In this document: piece after piece, positions 10,727-19,873 of the stretch | Numbering within the stretch: position 1 is the stretch's first letter | Layout: the number at the start of each line of letters is the position of its first letter | Assembly: GCF_007744255.1 (NCBI RefSeq) | Contig: NZ_CP036267.1 | Location: forward strand, 496,001 to 560,000 | From: Thalassoglobus polymorphus | GTDB lineage: Bacteria > Planctomycetota > Planctomycetia > Planctomycetales > Planctomycetaceae | Reading direction: 5' to 3' | Length of the DNA stretch: 64,000 bases | Notes under the pieces: model-generated | Seen by the model: the letters and a program-made list of their open reading frames with translations, nothing else | The model's database searches: none | What the model was told of the DNA's origin: nothing | Program-made: the position numbers and the translations under genes

Positions 10727-11995
10727 TTGACGCCACGCGAATTTTCTATCGACGTCATTCAACAACTCACTGACGCAGGATATCTTGCGTATTGGGCGGG
10801 AGGCTGCGTGCGTGATTTGCTGCTTGGCAAAGAACCGCATGATTTTGATGTAGCCACCGATGCAGATCCACAAACGGTTCGTGAAATCTTTGGGCATCAG
10901 CGCTCAATCCCCGTTGGTGAAAGTTTCGGAGTCATGATTGTGCTCGGGCCAAAATCTGCCGGGCAGGTCGAAGTTGCAACGTTTCGCAGTGAGGGGGAAT
11001 ATCTCGATGGCCGCCGACCGGAGAGTGTCGCCTTTTGTACGCCTGAAGAAGATGCGCAACGACGTGACTTTACAATCAACGGGATGTTCTATGATCCGAT
11101 CAGCGAGACGGTTCATGACTTTGTCCAAGGGCAAGAGGATCTCAGAAAGCGAGTGGTTCGGGCGATTGGCGATCCACATGATAGAATGGAAGAGGACAAG
11201 CTTCGCCTGCTGCGAGCGGTCCGATTCACAGCTGCGTTGAACTTCGACCTCGATCCGACCACTGCGGATGCCGTTCGTGGGATGGCGCATCAACTGGTGG
11301 TCGTGAGCGCCGAGCGAATTGCTCAAGAGCTGAAGAAGATGCTGACTCACGAAAATCGTGGGCTGGCGATGTCACTCTGTGAACAGCTGGATCTCTTGCC
11401 GGTGTTTCTCCCAGAGGTTGTTGAGAAAACAATTGAGTATTCTCTCGAACGTTGGCAACAACGGATTGAGTTCTTGCATCAGCTGCCAACGAACTCCTTT
11501 GAAGTCGCCATGGCAGCTTTGCTTCGAGACGTTCCTGCTCCACAAAGGCACCCTCGGCAGAAGTCGGAGTCTGGAACTGTTCGTGCGGTGTTAAAGCGGT
11601 TGAAACTTTCGAATCAGGAAGTGGAAACGATCGAGTGGCTGGTGCGGAAGCGTGGCATCTTTGATCAATTTGCTGACTTCACATTGGCTGAGAAAAAACG
11701 TCTCGTTGTCTCTGAGCGCTTCGATGACCTGTTCATCATGGAGAGAACAGCAGCGAGTGTCGAGAAGAGATCAGATGCTTCCTTCGAAATGGTCGAGAGG
11801 TTTCGCAATGAAGTTCCGGTCGGAAAACTTGCGCCTCCGGACCTTCTCAATGGCCGAGAACTCATCGAGCTTGGCTTTCGACCGGGAGAACAGTTTAAGC
11901 ATTTGCTGGGAGCTGTCCGTGATGCGCAACTCAACGAACAGATTGAGACGAAAGAGCAGGCGATTGAGCTGGTTCGGAAGCTCAGCAAGGACTGA
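10727..11995 (+). CDS. cca: CCA-adding-type tRNA nucleotidyltransferase / poly(A) polymerase
   Basis: Class II nucleotidyltransferase that adds CCA (or A) to RNA 3' ends. Visible motifs are the nucleotide-binding GGCVRDLLLGKEPHDFDVAT with the metal aspartates DFD, RRDFTINGMFYDP, and the RNA-binding helix region RMEEDKLRLLRAVRFTAAL. The helical body extends to about residue 250, followed by a C-terminal half without a recognisable HD phosphohydrolase motif. The 422-residue length is normal. The start is TTG at 10727, the only one that leaves the GGxVRD motif at the usual distance; the ribosome binding site is weak. From sequence alone, CCA addition and poly(A) addition cannot be separated. Confidence 0.88.
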   Translation: MTPREFSIDVIQQLTDAGYLAYWAGGCVRDLLLGKEPHDFDVATDADPQTVREIFGHQRSIPVGESFGVMIVLGPKSAGQVEVATFRSEGEYLDGRRPESVAFCTPEEDAQRRDFTINGMFYDPISETVHDFVQGQEDLRKRVVRAIGDPHDRMEEDKLRLLRAVRFTAALNFDLDPTTADAVRGMAHQLVVVSAERIAQELKKMLTHENRGLAMSLCEQLDLLPVFLPEVVEKTIEYSLERWQQRIEFLHQLPTNSFEVAMAALLRDVPAPQRHPRQKSESGTVRAVLKRLKLSNQEVETIEWLVRKRGIFDQFADFTLAEKKRLVVSERFDDLFIMERTAASVEKRSDASFEMVERFRNEVPVGKLAPPDLLNGRELIELGFRPGEQFKHLLGAVRDAQLNEQIETKEQAIELVRKLSKD

Positions 11996-12144
11996 GAGCT
12001 CGTTGAAAACAGACGACTTGTACTCATTTCGAGTTGTGTGAAGCTCGAAGCGAACCAGTTTGATGGCGTGCCCGCTTGCTGTTGTCCGAGCAGAGTCGTA
12101 TCGTAGTTGTGCTCGCGCGGCGGTATTGTCGTTCACAACTTCTT

Positions 12145-14616
12145 ATGGAGTTCTGTTTGGTCAGCAACGGTTCAATTCTTGGAGCCATTGAAATTGGCAG
12201 CCAGCAATGGCTCTTGCCTGTCGTGACTGTCTTGATTGCCAGCCTTGGATTGTTGGTTCTCAGTTACTCGACGGCGAAGCAATCACTGGGGCTGAAGGCC
12301 GTTTTGATTTTACTCAAAGCATGCGGTATTGGACTGCTCGCACTCTGCTTGCTCAACCCGACTCTTGTTCGCAGCCAGTTTCGACCGGGCGAGAATATTA
12401 TTGTCCTGCTGGCAGACAACAGTTCCAGTATGCAGATTCTCGACGAATCGGGAGTCTCTCGCTCCGATCAGTTTGCGGAAGTGCTCAATAAAGATGACGA
12501 CGAATGGCTGACGCGGCTCACCCAGGATTTTGATCTACGCAAATATTCGTTCGATGAAAGGGTCAATCAGTTCGAGAACTTTTCATCGCTTGATTTTCGT
12601 GGTCGCCGAAGCCAACTTGCTGCCGCAATTGAATCAATCCAGCAACGTTTTCGAAATCAACCTCTCTCTGGAATTGTGTTACTGACTGACGGGAACGCCA
12701 GCGATCTCGAACGATTACGCGAAGTTGATCTCGAAGTTCCTGTTTATCCACTGAAGCGAAACGAAAAAGCGAACAACGTTTTTGACGTCGCGATTGATCA
12801 GGTCTCTGTTTCGGAAAGTCCTTTCGAGGATGCTCCTCTGGAAGTGGCAGCGACGGTTTCGTCGACTGCTCAAGAAGAGTTGAAGGTGCTTGTCACACTC
12901 GGTCAGGAAGCGACGCAAGAAAATACAGCCTCTGAAAATATGGAGACTGAAGAGGCGGCGTCTATAGAGGGCTCTTCGAATTCTGATCTTGAGATTGATG
13001 CTGGAAATCGGGAATTACCTCAGTATGAGAAGGCGATCCTTGTACCAGTTGGCAAGCCTGCAATCGTTCGTTTTAAATTGAAGCCGACGCACAAGGGAGT
13101 TGCCTTTTACCGATTGCGAGTTCAGCCAGACCATGAACATGATGTTTTTGAACATCCCGAAAAGAGTTCCGAAGCGACTTTAGCGAACAACGAACGGCTC
13201 CTCACTGTGGACCGTGGCGAATTCAAAAAACGTATTCTTTATGTAGGTGGTCGGCCGAACTGGGAGTACAAGTTCTTCAATCGAGCTGTCGCTGAAGATC
13301 GGGAAGTGAAGCTTGTTAGTTTAATTCGCATTGCTCGGAAAGAGGCAAAATTTGACTTTCGAGGACGCGTGGGAGAGACAGGCAATTCATTATTTCGCGG
13401 GCAGGATCGTGAAGCAGATGAAGAGACAGAATCGTATGATGAGGCTGTGATCATCCGCTTGAACACTCTCGATAACTCTGAACTGAGTGACGGTTTCCCC
13501 AAAGCGAAAGAAGAACTTTACAAATACGATGCCGTCATTTTGGACGATATCGAAGCGGCGTTCTTCACTCCTGATCAGCAAGCTTTACTGGAAAGGTTTG
13601 TCTCTGAACGAGGGGGTGGGCTGATGATGCTCGGCGGGCGAGACTCGTATCGACATGGTCAATGGCACAAAACTCCGCTTCGGGATGTCGCCCCGATCTA
13701 TCTGGATCGAGCAGGGAGAGCACCGCACGGAGAACTCAAGTGGGATCTGACGAGAGAAGGTTGGCTGGAACCCTGGATGAGAGTTCGGCCCACAGAGAAC
13801 GAGGAAAAAACAAGATTAGAAGAAGTTCCCAAGCTTCAGATACTCAACTCGGCACGTGAAACAAAGCCGGGGGCTCGCGTGTTCGCTGAGGTGCAAGATG
13901 AACAGGGGGAGCGATTCCCGTCTGTGGTTGCACACCAATATGGGCAAGGACGCTCGGTGGCAGTTCTGATTGGTGATTTATGGCGCTGGTCGATTCAGCG
14001 ACAAGAAGACGAGAAAGATGACCTTGCACAGAGCTGGCGGCAAATTATTCGCTGGCTCGTCGCGGAAGTCCCCGGGCAACTTGAAACAGAGTTGGAATGG
14101 ACGGAAATTGGATCCGTGCCGGGGGTGAAGTTGAATGTTCGTCTGCGGAATGAAGAGTATCAACCAAAAGAAAACGCGGTCGTTTCGATCTCTGTTCAAC
14201 CGCCATTTGGAGATGCCATTCAACTCGATGCAGAGCCGAGTCTCTCTGAGCCGGGGCTGTTCGAGGCGACTTATATTCCTCGCGACACAGGTGCTTATCT
14301 CGCGGACGTGCATGTCAAAGATGAAACCGAATTGACTTCCCGGATGAAAGTTGGCTGGACAAGTCAACCTGACGAAAAAGAGTTTCGCCAGATCGAGATA
14401 AATTATGACGTTCTCGAATCATTAGCGGATCGCTCACAAGGAGAGGTCGTTTCGTTTGCGGACTTGTCAGGTTTTGTTCGAGAACTTCCACAAAAAGAGA
14501 TGCCGGTTCAGGAAATCAAGACGACACCGCTTTGGCATTCTCCGTTGATCTTACTGCTTGCACTTGCCTGTTTCGCTGCCGAGTGGGGACTCCGACGATG
14601 GCGAGGGATGCCATGA
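12145..14616 (+). CDS. VWA and glutamine-amidotransferase-like membrane protein
   Basis: Large envelope protein of a type common in planctomycetes; precise role unknown. Two N-terminal membrane helices (about residues 15-65) are followed by a VWA domain with a MIDAS-like ADNSSSM (D91) and LLTDGNAS. Next come a beta-rich part with an acidic insert (about 255-305) and a GATase1-like domain (ILYVGGRPNWEYKF; YDAVILDDIEAAFFTPDQQ; RGGGLMMLGGRDSY). A final membrane helix (PLILLLALACFAAEWGL) ends the chain. The GATase-like domain shows no clear catalytic cysteine. The ATG at 12145 is preferred over a TTG at 12076. The stop overlaps the next start as ATGA, so the two genes are probably translationally coupled. 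Confidence 0.85.
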   Translation: MEFCLVSNGSILGAIEIGSQQWLLPVVTVLIASLGLLVLSYSTAKQSLGLKAVLILLKACGIGLLALCLLNPTLVRSQFRPGENIIVLLADNSSSMQILDESGVSRSDQFAEVLNKDDDEWLTRLTQDFDLRKYSFDERVNQFENFSSLDFRGRRSQLAAAIESIQQRFRNQPLSGIVLLTDGNASDLERLREVDLEVPVYPLKRNEKANNVFDVAIDQVSVSESPFEDAPLEVAATVSSTAQEELKVLVTLGQEATQENTASENMETEEAASIEGSSNSDLEIDAGNRELPQYEKAILVPVGKPAIVRFKLKPTHKGVAFYRLRVQPDHEHDVFEHPEKSSEATLANNERLLTVDRGEFKKRILYVGGRPNWEYKFFNRAVAEDREVKLVSLIRIARKEAKFDFRGRVGETGNSLFRGQDREADEETESYDEAVIIRLNTLDNSELSDGFPKAKEELYKYDAVILDDIEAAFFTPDQQALLERFVSERGGGLMMLGGRDSYRHGQWHKTPLRDVAPIYLDRAGRAPHGELKWDLTREGWLEPWMRVRPTENEEKTRLEEVPKLQILNSARETKPGARVFAEVQDEQGERFPSVVAHQYGQGRSVAVLIGDLWRWSIQRQEDEKDDLAQSWRQIIRWLVAEVPGQLETELEWTEIGSVPGVKLNVRLRNEEYQPKENAVVSISVQPPFGDAIQLDAEPSLSEPGLFEATYIPRDTGAYLADVHVKDETELTSRMKVGWTSQPDEKEFRQIEINYDVLESLADRSQGEVVSFADLSGFVRELPQKEMPVQEIKTTPLWHSPLILLLALACFAAEWGLRRWRGMP

Positions 14617-15599
14617 ATTCTATTGTTTGGACGTTTGTCTCGACGACTCTTTTTGCGTGTTCGATTGTTGCTGCATCTGATGAACCTCTACGGGGTGACC
14701 TGTTGATCATTCAAGGGTCTCCCGGTGAAGAGGAGTACGGCAAGCTGTTTTCTACCTGGTCTCAGCGTTGGCAGTCCGCCGCCGAACGAGGACGGTTTCG
14801 AATTGTCGTCAGCTCTCCTGATCTGGAAGAAAAGCAGAAGGTTGCGGTTTCGAAAATCTTGGAGACTTTCGAGGACGAAACAACTCTCCCACTGTGGGTC
14901 GTGATGATCGGACACGGGACGTTTAATGGTCGGGAGGCCAAGTTCAATCTGGCGGGTGAGGACCTGTCAGCTAAAGAGTTGGACAGAATGCTGGCGAACG
15001 TCACGCGCACAACTGTGATTATCAATTGCTCTTCCTCGAGTGCTCCGTTTCTTGATGCGTTGTCACAGGAGAATCGCATCATCCTGACCTCCACCCGCAG
15101 CGGCGAGCAAGTGAACTTTTCACGATTCGGTGAATATATTTCTCAAGCGATCGGCGAGACCGCTTCCGACCTTGATAAGGACAAGCAGACTTCTTTGCTC
15201 GAAGCGTTTCTCAGCGCTTCACGTAAGACATTGGAGTTCTATGAATCGGATGGGCGAATCCCTACTGAAAATGCTTTACTCGATGATAACGGCGATGGCA
15301 AAGGGACGCGTGCTACTGCTTTTCAAGGTGTTCGGGCTATCGCCAAACCGGAAGAGGATGGAATTTTGTTGGATGGCTTTCGGGCCCATCAGCTTCACCT
15401 CATTCCCAATGATGCGGAACAAAGTCTTTCCCCGGAGCAAATTGCTCAACGAAATGAACTCGAACGTAAAATCGAGTTGCTGCGTCTCGAGAAAAATAGC
15501 CTTGATGAAGCCGACTACTACCGCCAGCTTGAAACTCTCTTTCTTCAATTGGCTGAGATTCTCCTGCTAGATGATCAAGTGAATTCGGATGAAAGTTGA
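14613..15599 (+). CDS. Secreted protein with caspase/legumain-like (clan CD) protease motifs
   Basis: The start at 14613 (MNSIVWTFVSTTLFACSIVAAS) gives a signal peptide and overlaps the upstream stop by ATGA. The mature protein of about 305 residues has a hydrophobic strand ending in a histidine (LWVVMIGHGTF), and 38 residues later a second hydrophobic strand ending in a cysteine (TTVIINCSSSS). This His-Gly and strand-Cys layout is that of clan CD proteases (legumain C13, Gpi8, caspases), where the spacing is about 40 residues. ILTSTRSGEQVNFSRFGEYI afterwards matches the S1-pocket region. A helical, charged tail ends the protein. The protease call is inference from the dyad layout; substrate unknown, perhaps linked to the coupled VWA protein. 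Confidence 0.7.
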   Translation: MNSIVWTFVSTTLFACSIVAASDEPLRGDLLIIQGSPGEEEYGKLFSTWSQRWQSAAERGRFRIVVSSPDLEEKQKVAVSKILETFEDETTLPLWVVMIGHGTFNGREAKFNLAGEDLSAKELDRMLANVTRTTVIINCSSSSAPFLDALSQENRIILTSTRSGEQVNFSRFGEYISQAIGETASDLDKDKQTSLLEAFLSASRKTLEFYESDGRIPTENALLDDNGDGKGTRATAFQGVRAIAKPEEDGILLDGFRAHQLHLIPNDAEQSLSPEQIAQRNELERKIELLRLEKNSLDEADYYRQLETLFLQLAEILLLDDQVNSDES

Positions 15600-15794
15600 G
15601 CTTCCAGAAGCGTGATTGATGCTGTCTTTCAGGGCATTTGGGAAGGAACGTTCTGCAATTTCTCCAATCCTCAAGAGTTTTCAATCCACGGGATCGCTGT
15701 TAGTATCTGACGCATGGTTTTGAAACGGATTACAAGAACACGGCTGCGCATTGCTTGACTTGTGCTAGCCAATCATGGAGTGGGGAATACGAAA

Positions 15795-18700
15795 ATGTTC
15801 CGATATGGATTCTTTCTTTTTGCCGCAGGGATAGTGTTGAATATGACGGGAGCGTCACAAGCAATTGCCGCTGAAGAGGTGACCTCTGTCGAAGGGATCA
15901 CAGAGTATCAACTCGAAAACGGAGTCCGCGTTCTTCTGTTTCCGGACCCATCAAAACCGCAAGTGACAGTCAACATGACTGTCTTTGTTGGTTCACGACA
16001 TGAAGGGTACGGCGAAGCAGGGATGGCTCACTTGCTGGAACACATGCTGTTCAAAGGAACGCCGACTCATCCCAATATTCCGAAACTCCTTCAGGAGAGT
16101 GGAGCCAGCTTCAACGGAACCACTTGGCTGGACCGGACGAACTATTACGAAACGTTGCCTGCAAGTCCTGAGAACCTCAGCATGGCGCTGAAACTGGAAG
16201 CGGACCGCCTCATCAACAGTTACGTAAAAGGGGAAGATCTCGAATCGGAGATGAGTGTCGTTCGAAGCGAATTCGAACGGGGCGAAAACTCGCCTTCGCG
16301 TATTCTTGGTCAACGTGTCACATCGGCCGCTTATGAGTGGCACAACTACGGTCAATCGACCATCGGAAACCGTGCCGATATCGAACGAGTTCCCGTCGAA
16401 TCATTGCGTCGTTTTTACAAGAAGTATTATCAACCCGATAATGTCATGGTCATCGTAGCAGGAGCGTTCGATCCTGAATTTGCCCTGGCTGAAATCAACG
16501 CACACTTTGGTGGGATTCCACGTCCGGATCGTGTATTGGAAGGGACTTACACTGAAGAACCTGCTCAAGACGGCGAACGAATGGTGACCCTGCGACGTGT
16601 CGGTGATGTCGGGCTTGCCGCTGCGTTATACCATATTAGTGCAGGAGCTCATCCAGACTATGTTGCCATCGATGTTTTCGAGCACATCATGACGGCATCT
16701 CCGTCGGGGCGGTTGTATAAGGGGCTTGTTGAATCGAAACTGGCAGCCAGTGTTTCCGGAGCCGCCTACTCGTTGCACGATCCAGGCATGCTTCGCTTCA
16801 TGGCGGAAGCATCTCCCGGAGTCGATCCACGCGATGTCCTTTCCAAGATGCTCGAAATTGTTGAAACCGCTGGCGAAGATGGAGTGACTGAGGAAGAGGT
16901 CGAACGGGCGAAAACGTATTGGATGAAGACCTGGGAGATGTCATTCGCAGACAGTAGTAAGCTTGCAGTTCAGCTCAGCGAGTGGGCTGCACAAGGCGAC
17001 TGGCGATTGATGTTTATGTACCGGGATCGTTTAGAAGCTGTCACCCCTGAAGATGTGGACCGAGCCGCGAAGAAGTACGTTCGGCAGAGTAACCGGACTG
17101 CAGGATTATTCATTCCCACAAAAGAGCCTGATCGTGTCACCATTCCTGAGACGCCCGATCTTGCAGAAATGATTGGCGATTACAAAGGTCGTGAAGCGGT
17201 CGCGATGGGTGAAGCATTTGACGTCTCACCAGAAAACATCGAATCGCGAACGACTCGTCTCACCTTGCCGAGTGGAGTCAAGGCGGCATTCCTGCCCAAG
17301 AAGACTCGTGGAGAATCAGTCGTTGTTCAAGTCAATTTGCGATATGGAAACAGCGAGGCTCTCAAGGGGCTTTCGACTGCCTGTGATCTTCTCCCGACGT
17401 TGATGACACGCGGCACCAAAGATCTGTCCCGCCAGCAATTGCAGGATTTGCTGAATCAGAAAAAAGCCAAACTGGCAGCATCTGGTACCGCTGGATTAGC
17501 CAGCTTTGACATCCAAACACGCAAAGAATACTTGCCAGAAGTTCTGGATGTGCTTCGACAGGTGTTGCGGGAGCCGACGTTAAGTCCCGATGAACTGGAA
17601 CTGATTCGCAACAAGCGTCTCACAGGATACGAACAGCAACTCACAGATCCGATGGCTCTTGCACAAACTGCACTAGTCGTCGCGACGAGTGAAAAATATC
17701 CCCGAGACGATGTGCGATATGCGGAGACCATCGAGGAGAAAATTGAGAGCTGGAAAAACGTCTCTCATGATGACGTTACGAAACTCTTCAATGAGTATCT
17801 CAATGGAACCAACGGTGAAGTTGCCATCGTCGGAGATTTTGAGATCTCGGAAATTCAGCCACTTGTTGAATCGATCCTGACTGACTGGACCTCTGATATT
17901 GAGTTCTCTCGCAATCCACGTTCGGGAGATGTCGACATCAAAGGGAAGACAGAGAAGATCCTCACGCCTGGTAAAGAAAACGCCACCTACCTGGCAGGGA
18001 CCGTGTTCCCGATGAAGGAATCGAACCCGGACTACATTGGGTTGATGATGGGGAATTATGTGCTCGGAAGTAGCGGACTTTCGTCTCGCTTAGGAGACCG
18101 GGTCCGTCAACAGGAAGGGCTTTCGTACGGCGTTGGTTCCTTCATGCGTTCCTCTCCGCTGGACCCTCGCACGACACTAATGGTGTATGCGATTGCCAAT
18201 CCGGACAACATGCCCAAAGTTGAAACCGCGATTCGCGAAGAACTTGAACTCCTGATTGATAAAGGAGTCACTGACGAGGAATTGGCTACCGCCAAAAAAG
18301 GCTACCTGGAAAAACAACTCGTCAATCGTTCAAGCGATGACCAACTCGTCAATCTGCTGACAAATACTGCCTATCTGGGGCGGACCATGGAGTATTACTC
18401 GGAGCAGGAAGCAGCCATCCAGAAGTTGACTGTCGATGACGTCAATGCTGCTGTCAAGAAACGCCTCGACCTGAATCATTATCTCGTTATCGCAGCGGGC
18501 GATTTCGACCGTGAAAAAAGCGATAAAGCAATGAAGAAAGACGAACCTATGACGACTGAAAAAGAGACAGAGTTCAAAGCAACAAATTCTGGTTTGAAGT
18601 ACAAAATTATCAAAGAAGGGGATGGGAAAGCCCCAGTTCCCGCAAATACCGTTGTTTGCCATTACAAAGGCTGGCTCGATAATGGCGAGACCTTTGACAG

Positions 18701-18905
18701 TTCTTACGACCGTGGACAGCCTGCGACATTCCCTCTCAACGGTGTGATTCGTGGTTGGACCGAAGGTTTGCAGCTCATCAAAGAGGGTGGGAAGATCGAA
18801 CTCGAAATTCCTTCCGATCTCGGTTATGGCGACCGGGGATTTCCGCCGGTTATTCCCGGTGGAGCGACCCTCCATTTCGAAGTGGAATTGCTCGAAGTAA
18901 AATAA
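15795..18905 (+). CDS. M16 (pitrilysin-type) zinc peptidase fused to a C-terminal FKBP isomerase domain
   Basis: Secreted or periplasmic two-function protein. The start is the ATG at 15795, with GGAGTGGGG upstream and a signal peptide ending near SQAIAA; a GTG at 15762 would mask it. Residues about 40-470 are the active M16 half with HLLEH (H79, E82, H83) and the downstream zinc glutamate region EMSVVRSEFERGEN. Residues about 480-910 are the inactive M16 half. From about 925 to 1036 the chain continues in frame into an FKBP domain (SGLKYKIIKEGDG, FDSSYDRG, IPSDLGYGDRG, IPGGATLHFEVELL). No stop separates them. The FKBP part resembles the next gene closely, including a 34-base identical run, so it probably arose by local duplication and fusion. 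Confidence 0.92.
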   Translation: MFRYGFFLFAAGIVLNMTGASQAIAAEEVTSVEGITEYQLENGVRVLLFPDPSKPQVTVNMTVFVGSRHEGYGEAGMAHLLEHMLFKGTPTHPNIPKLLQESGASFNGTTWLDRTNYYETLPASPENLSMALKLEADRLINSYVKGEDLESEMSVVRSEFERGENSPSRILGQRVTSAAYEWHNYGQSTIGNRADIERVPVESLRRFYKKYYQPDNVMVIVAGAFDPEFALAEINAHFGGIPRPDRVLEGTYTEEPAQDGERMVTLRRVGDVGLAAALYHISAGAHPDYVAIDVFEHIMTASPSGRLYKGLVESKLAASVSGAAYSLHDPGMLRFMAEASPGVDPRDVLSKMLEIVETAGEDGVTEEEVERAKTYWMKTWEMSFADSSKLAVQLSEWAAQGDWRLMFMYRDRLEAVTPEDVDRAAKKYVRQSNRTAGLFIPTKEPDRVTIPETPDLAEMIGDYKGREAVAMGEAFDVSPENIESRTTRLTLPSGVKAAFLPKKTRGESVVVQVNLRYGNSEALKGLSTACDLLPTLMTRGTKDLSRQQLQDLLNQKKAKLAASGTAGLASFDIQTRKEYLPEVLDVLRQVLREPTLSPDELELIRNKRLTGYEQQLTDPMALAQTALVVATSEKYPRDDVRYAETIEEKIESWKNVSHDDVTKLFNEYLNGTNGEVAIVGDFEISEIQPLVESILTDWTSDIEFSRNPRSGDVDIKGKTEKILTPGKENATYLAGTVFPMKESNPDYIGLMMGNYVLGSSGLSSRLGDRVRQQEGLSYGVGSFMRSSPLDPRTTLMVYAIANPDNMPKVETAIREELELLIDKGVTDEELATAKKGYLEKQLVNRSSDDQLVNLLTNTAYLGRTMEYYSEQEAAIQKLTVDDVNAAVKKRLDLNHYLVIAAGDFDREKSDKAMKKDEPMTTEKETEFKATNSGLKYKIIKEGDGKAPVPANTVVCHYKGWLDNGETFDSSYDRGQPATFPLNGVIRGWTEGLQLIKEGGKIELEIPSDLGYGDRGFPPVIPGGATLHFEVELLEVK

Positions 18906-18959
18906 TTCGTTAAATCGTTTTCACGATCACGAAAATTCTCGCACGAAGTGAGCAAAACT

Positions 18960-19466
18960 ATGAAAATCTGTTGGGGACTCTTGTCCGTTGTTTTTTGTTG
19001 CGGCTGTATCGCTGGACCTGATGATTTCACCAGCGCGTCCTCAACGGAAGCAGATTCATCTCAAATCGCCGCTCAGAATGCCGAGTCATCTGAGATTGTG
19101 CAAACCGCCAATGTGAAAATCGAAGGGAACGCGGACTTCCGAACAACCAGTTCCGGATTGAAGTATCGTGTCATTCGTACGGGGAAAGGTCGTAAGCCCA
19201 ACAAGAATTCGACTGTCACCTGTCACTATCGTGGTTGGCTCGATAACGGAAAAGAATTTGATAGCTCTTACGGAAAGAAAGCTGCAACATTCCCGCTCAA
19301 CGGAGTCATCCAGGGTTGGACGGAAGGTTTGCAACTGATTCAAGAGGGTGGGAAGATCGAACTCGAAATTCCTTCGGAACTTGGTTACGGGGCAAAAGGG
19401 CAACCCCCAATCATTCCCGGAGGTGCAACTTTACACTTCGAAGTTGAACTATTCAAAGTTCGCTGA
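18960..19466 (+). CDS. FKBP-type peptidyl-prolyl isomerase, exported (probable lipoprotein)
   Basis: Prolyl isomerase for folding outside the cytoplasm. ATG at 18960 with GAAGTGAG upstream; a GTG at 18948 would add four residues. The N-terminus MKICWGLLSVVFCCGCIAGP is a short signal sequence with cysteines placed as in a relaxed lipobox. A low-complexity linker of about 40 residues follows, then the FKBP domain: SGLKYRVIRTGKG, VTCHYRGWLDNGKEFDSSYG, FPLNGVIQGWTEGLQLI, IPSELGYGAKG, IPGGATLHFEVELF. It has the FkpA/FklB layout in which GW and the LGYG loop shape the proline pocket. It starts 54 bases after the M16-FKBP gene and is likely co-transcribed with it; a terminator follows. Confidence 0.93.
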   Translation: MKICWGLLSVVFCCGCIAGPDDFTSASSTEADSSQIAAQNAESSEIVQTANVKIEGNADFRTTSSGLKYRVIRTGKGRKPNKNSTVTCHYRGWLDNGKEFDSSYGKKAATFPLNGVIQGWTEGLQLIQEGGKIELEIPSELGYGAKGQPPIIPGGATLHFEVELFKVR

Positions 19467-19575
19467 ATCTCATCGATCAACTGATCTAGAACCAGTCCGA
19501 AAAGCTCTGGAATAGCCGCTTGTCTCAACGTTTGAGAGAGCAATACCAGGTTTCAGGACCAGATCTAAAAATAAG

Positions 19576-19609
19576 AGCCGTTCACCAACTTGGTGAGCGG
19601 CTTTTTTTA
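19576..19609 (+). terminator. Rho-independent terminator after the FKBP gene
   Basis: AGCCGTTCACCAA (19576-19588) pairs with TTGGTGAGCGGCT (19590-19602) with one G-T pair, followed by a run of seven T. It lies 110 bases after the FKBP stop. Confidence 0.9.
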
Positions 19610-19873
19610 TGATCTGCTCGATGTGTTCACACCAGTGAAATAGCTGTCCGGCACGAGGCAGAACCTGCTAACCAATTCGAAAGATGCTCAAGAGCAAATC
19701 TAAAATTCGTCTTAACAGTACTGTCTCGTGGCATCAGCGTATGGACTTGTGATAACGTACTTCGCGGACAAGAGAAGCATTGGAAATGCTCTAAAAAGCA
19801 GAGACGGTGTCTTGAATTGCCGAACCGGTTTGCTGACGCCGAGAGTTGATTCGCAATGAGTGAAGCTGTCAAT
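19610..19873. other. Convergent intergenic region packed with repeat sequence
   Basis: No gene. Bases 19640-19690 match 27980-28030 at roughly 70 percent. Bases 19695-19792 are the second copy of the 98-bp repeat. The motif GGCACGAGGCAGAACCTG at 19650-19667 recurs in inverted, diverged form inside the 98-bp unit at 19714-19733, so the region could fold back on itself. Confidence 0.7.
19695..19792 (+). repeat. 98-bp dispersed repeat, copy 2
   Basis: It matches the reverse complement of 6779-6876 without gaps, at about 89 percent. It ends in the short hairpin AGCATT-GGA-AATGCT followed by CT. It lies between the convergent FKBP and ExeA-like genes. Confidence 0.9.
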
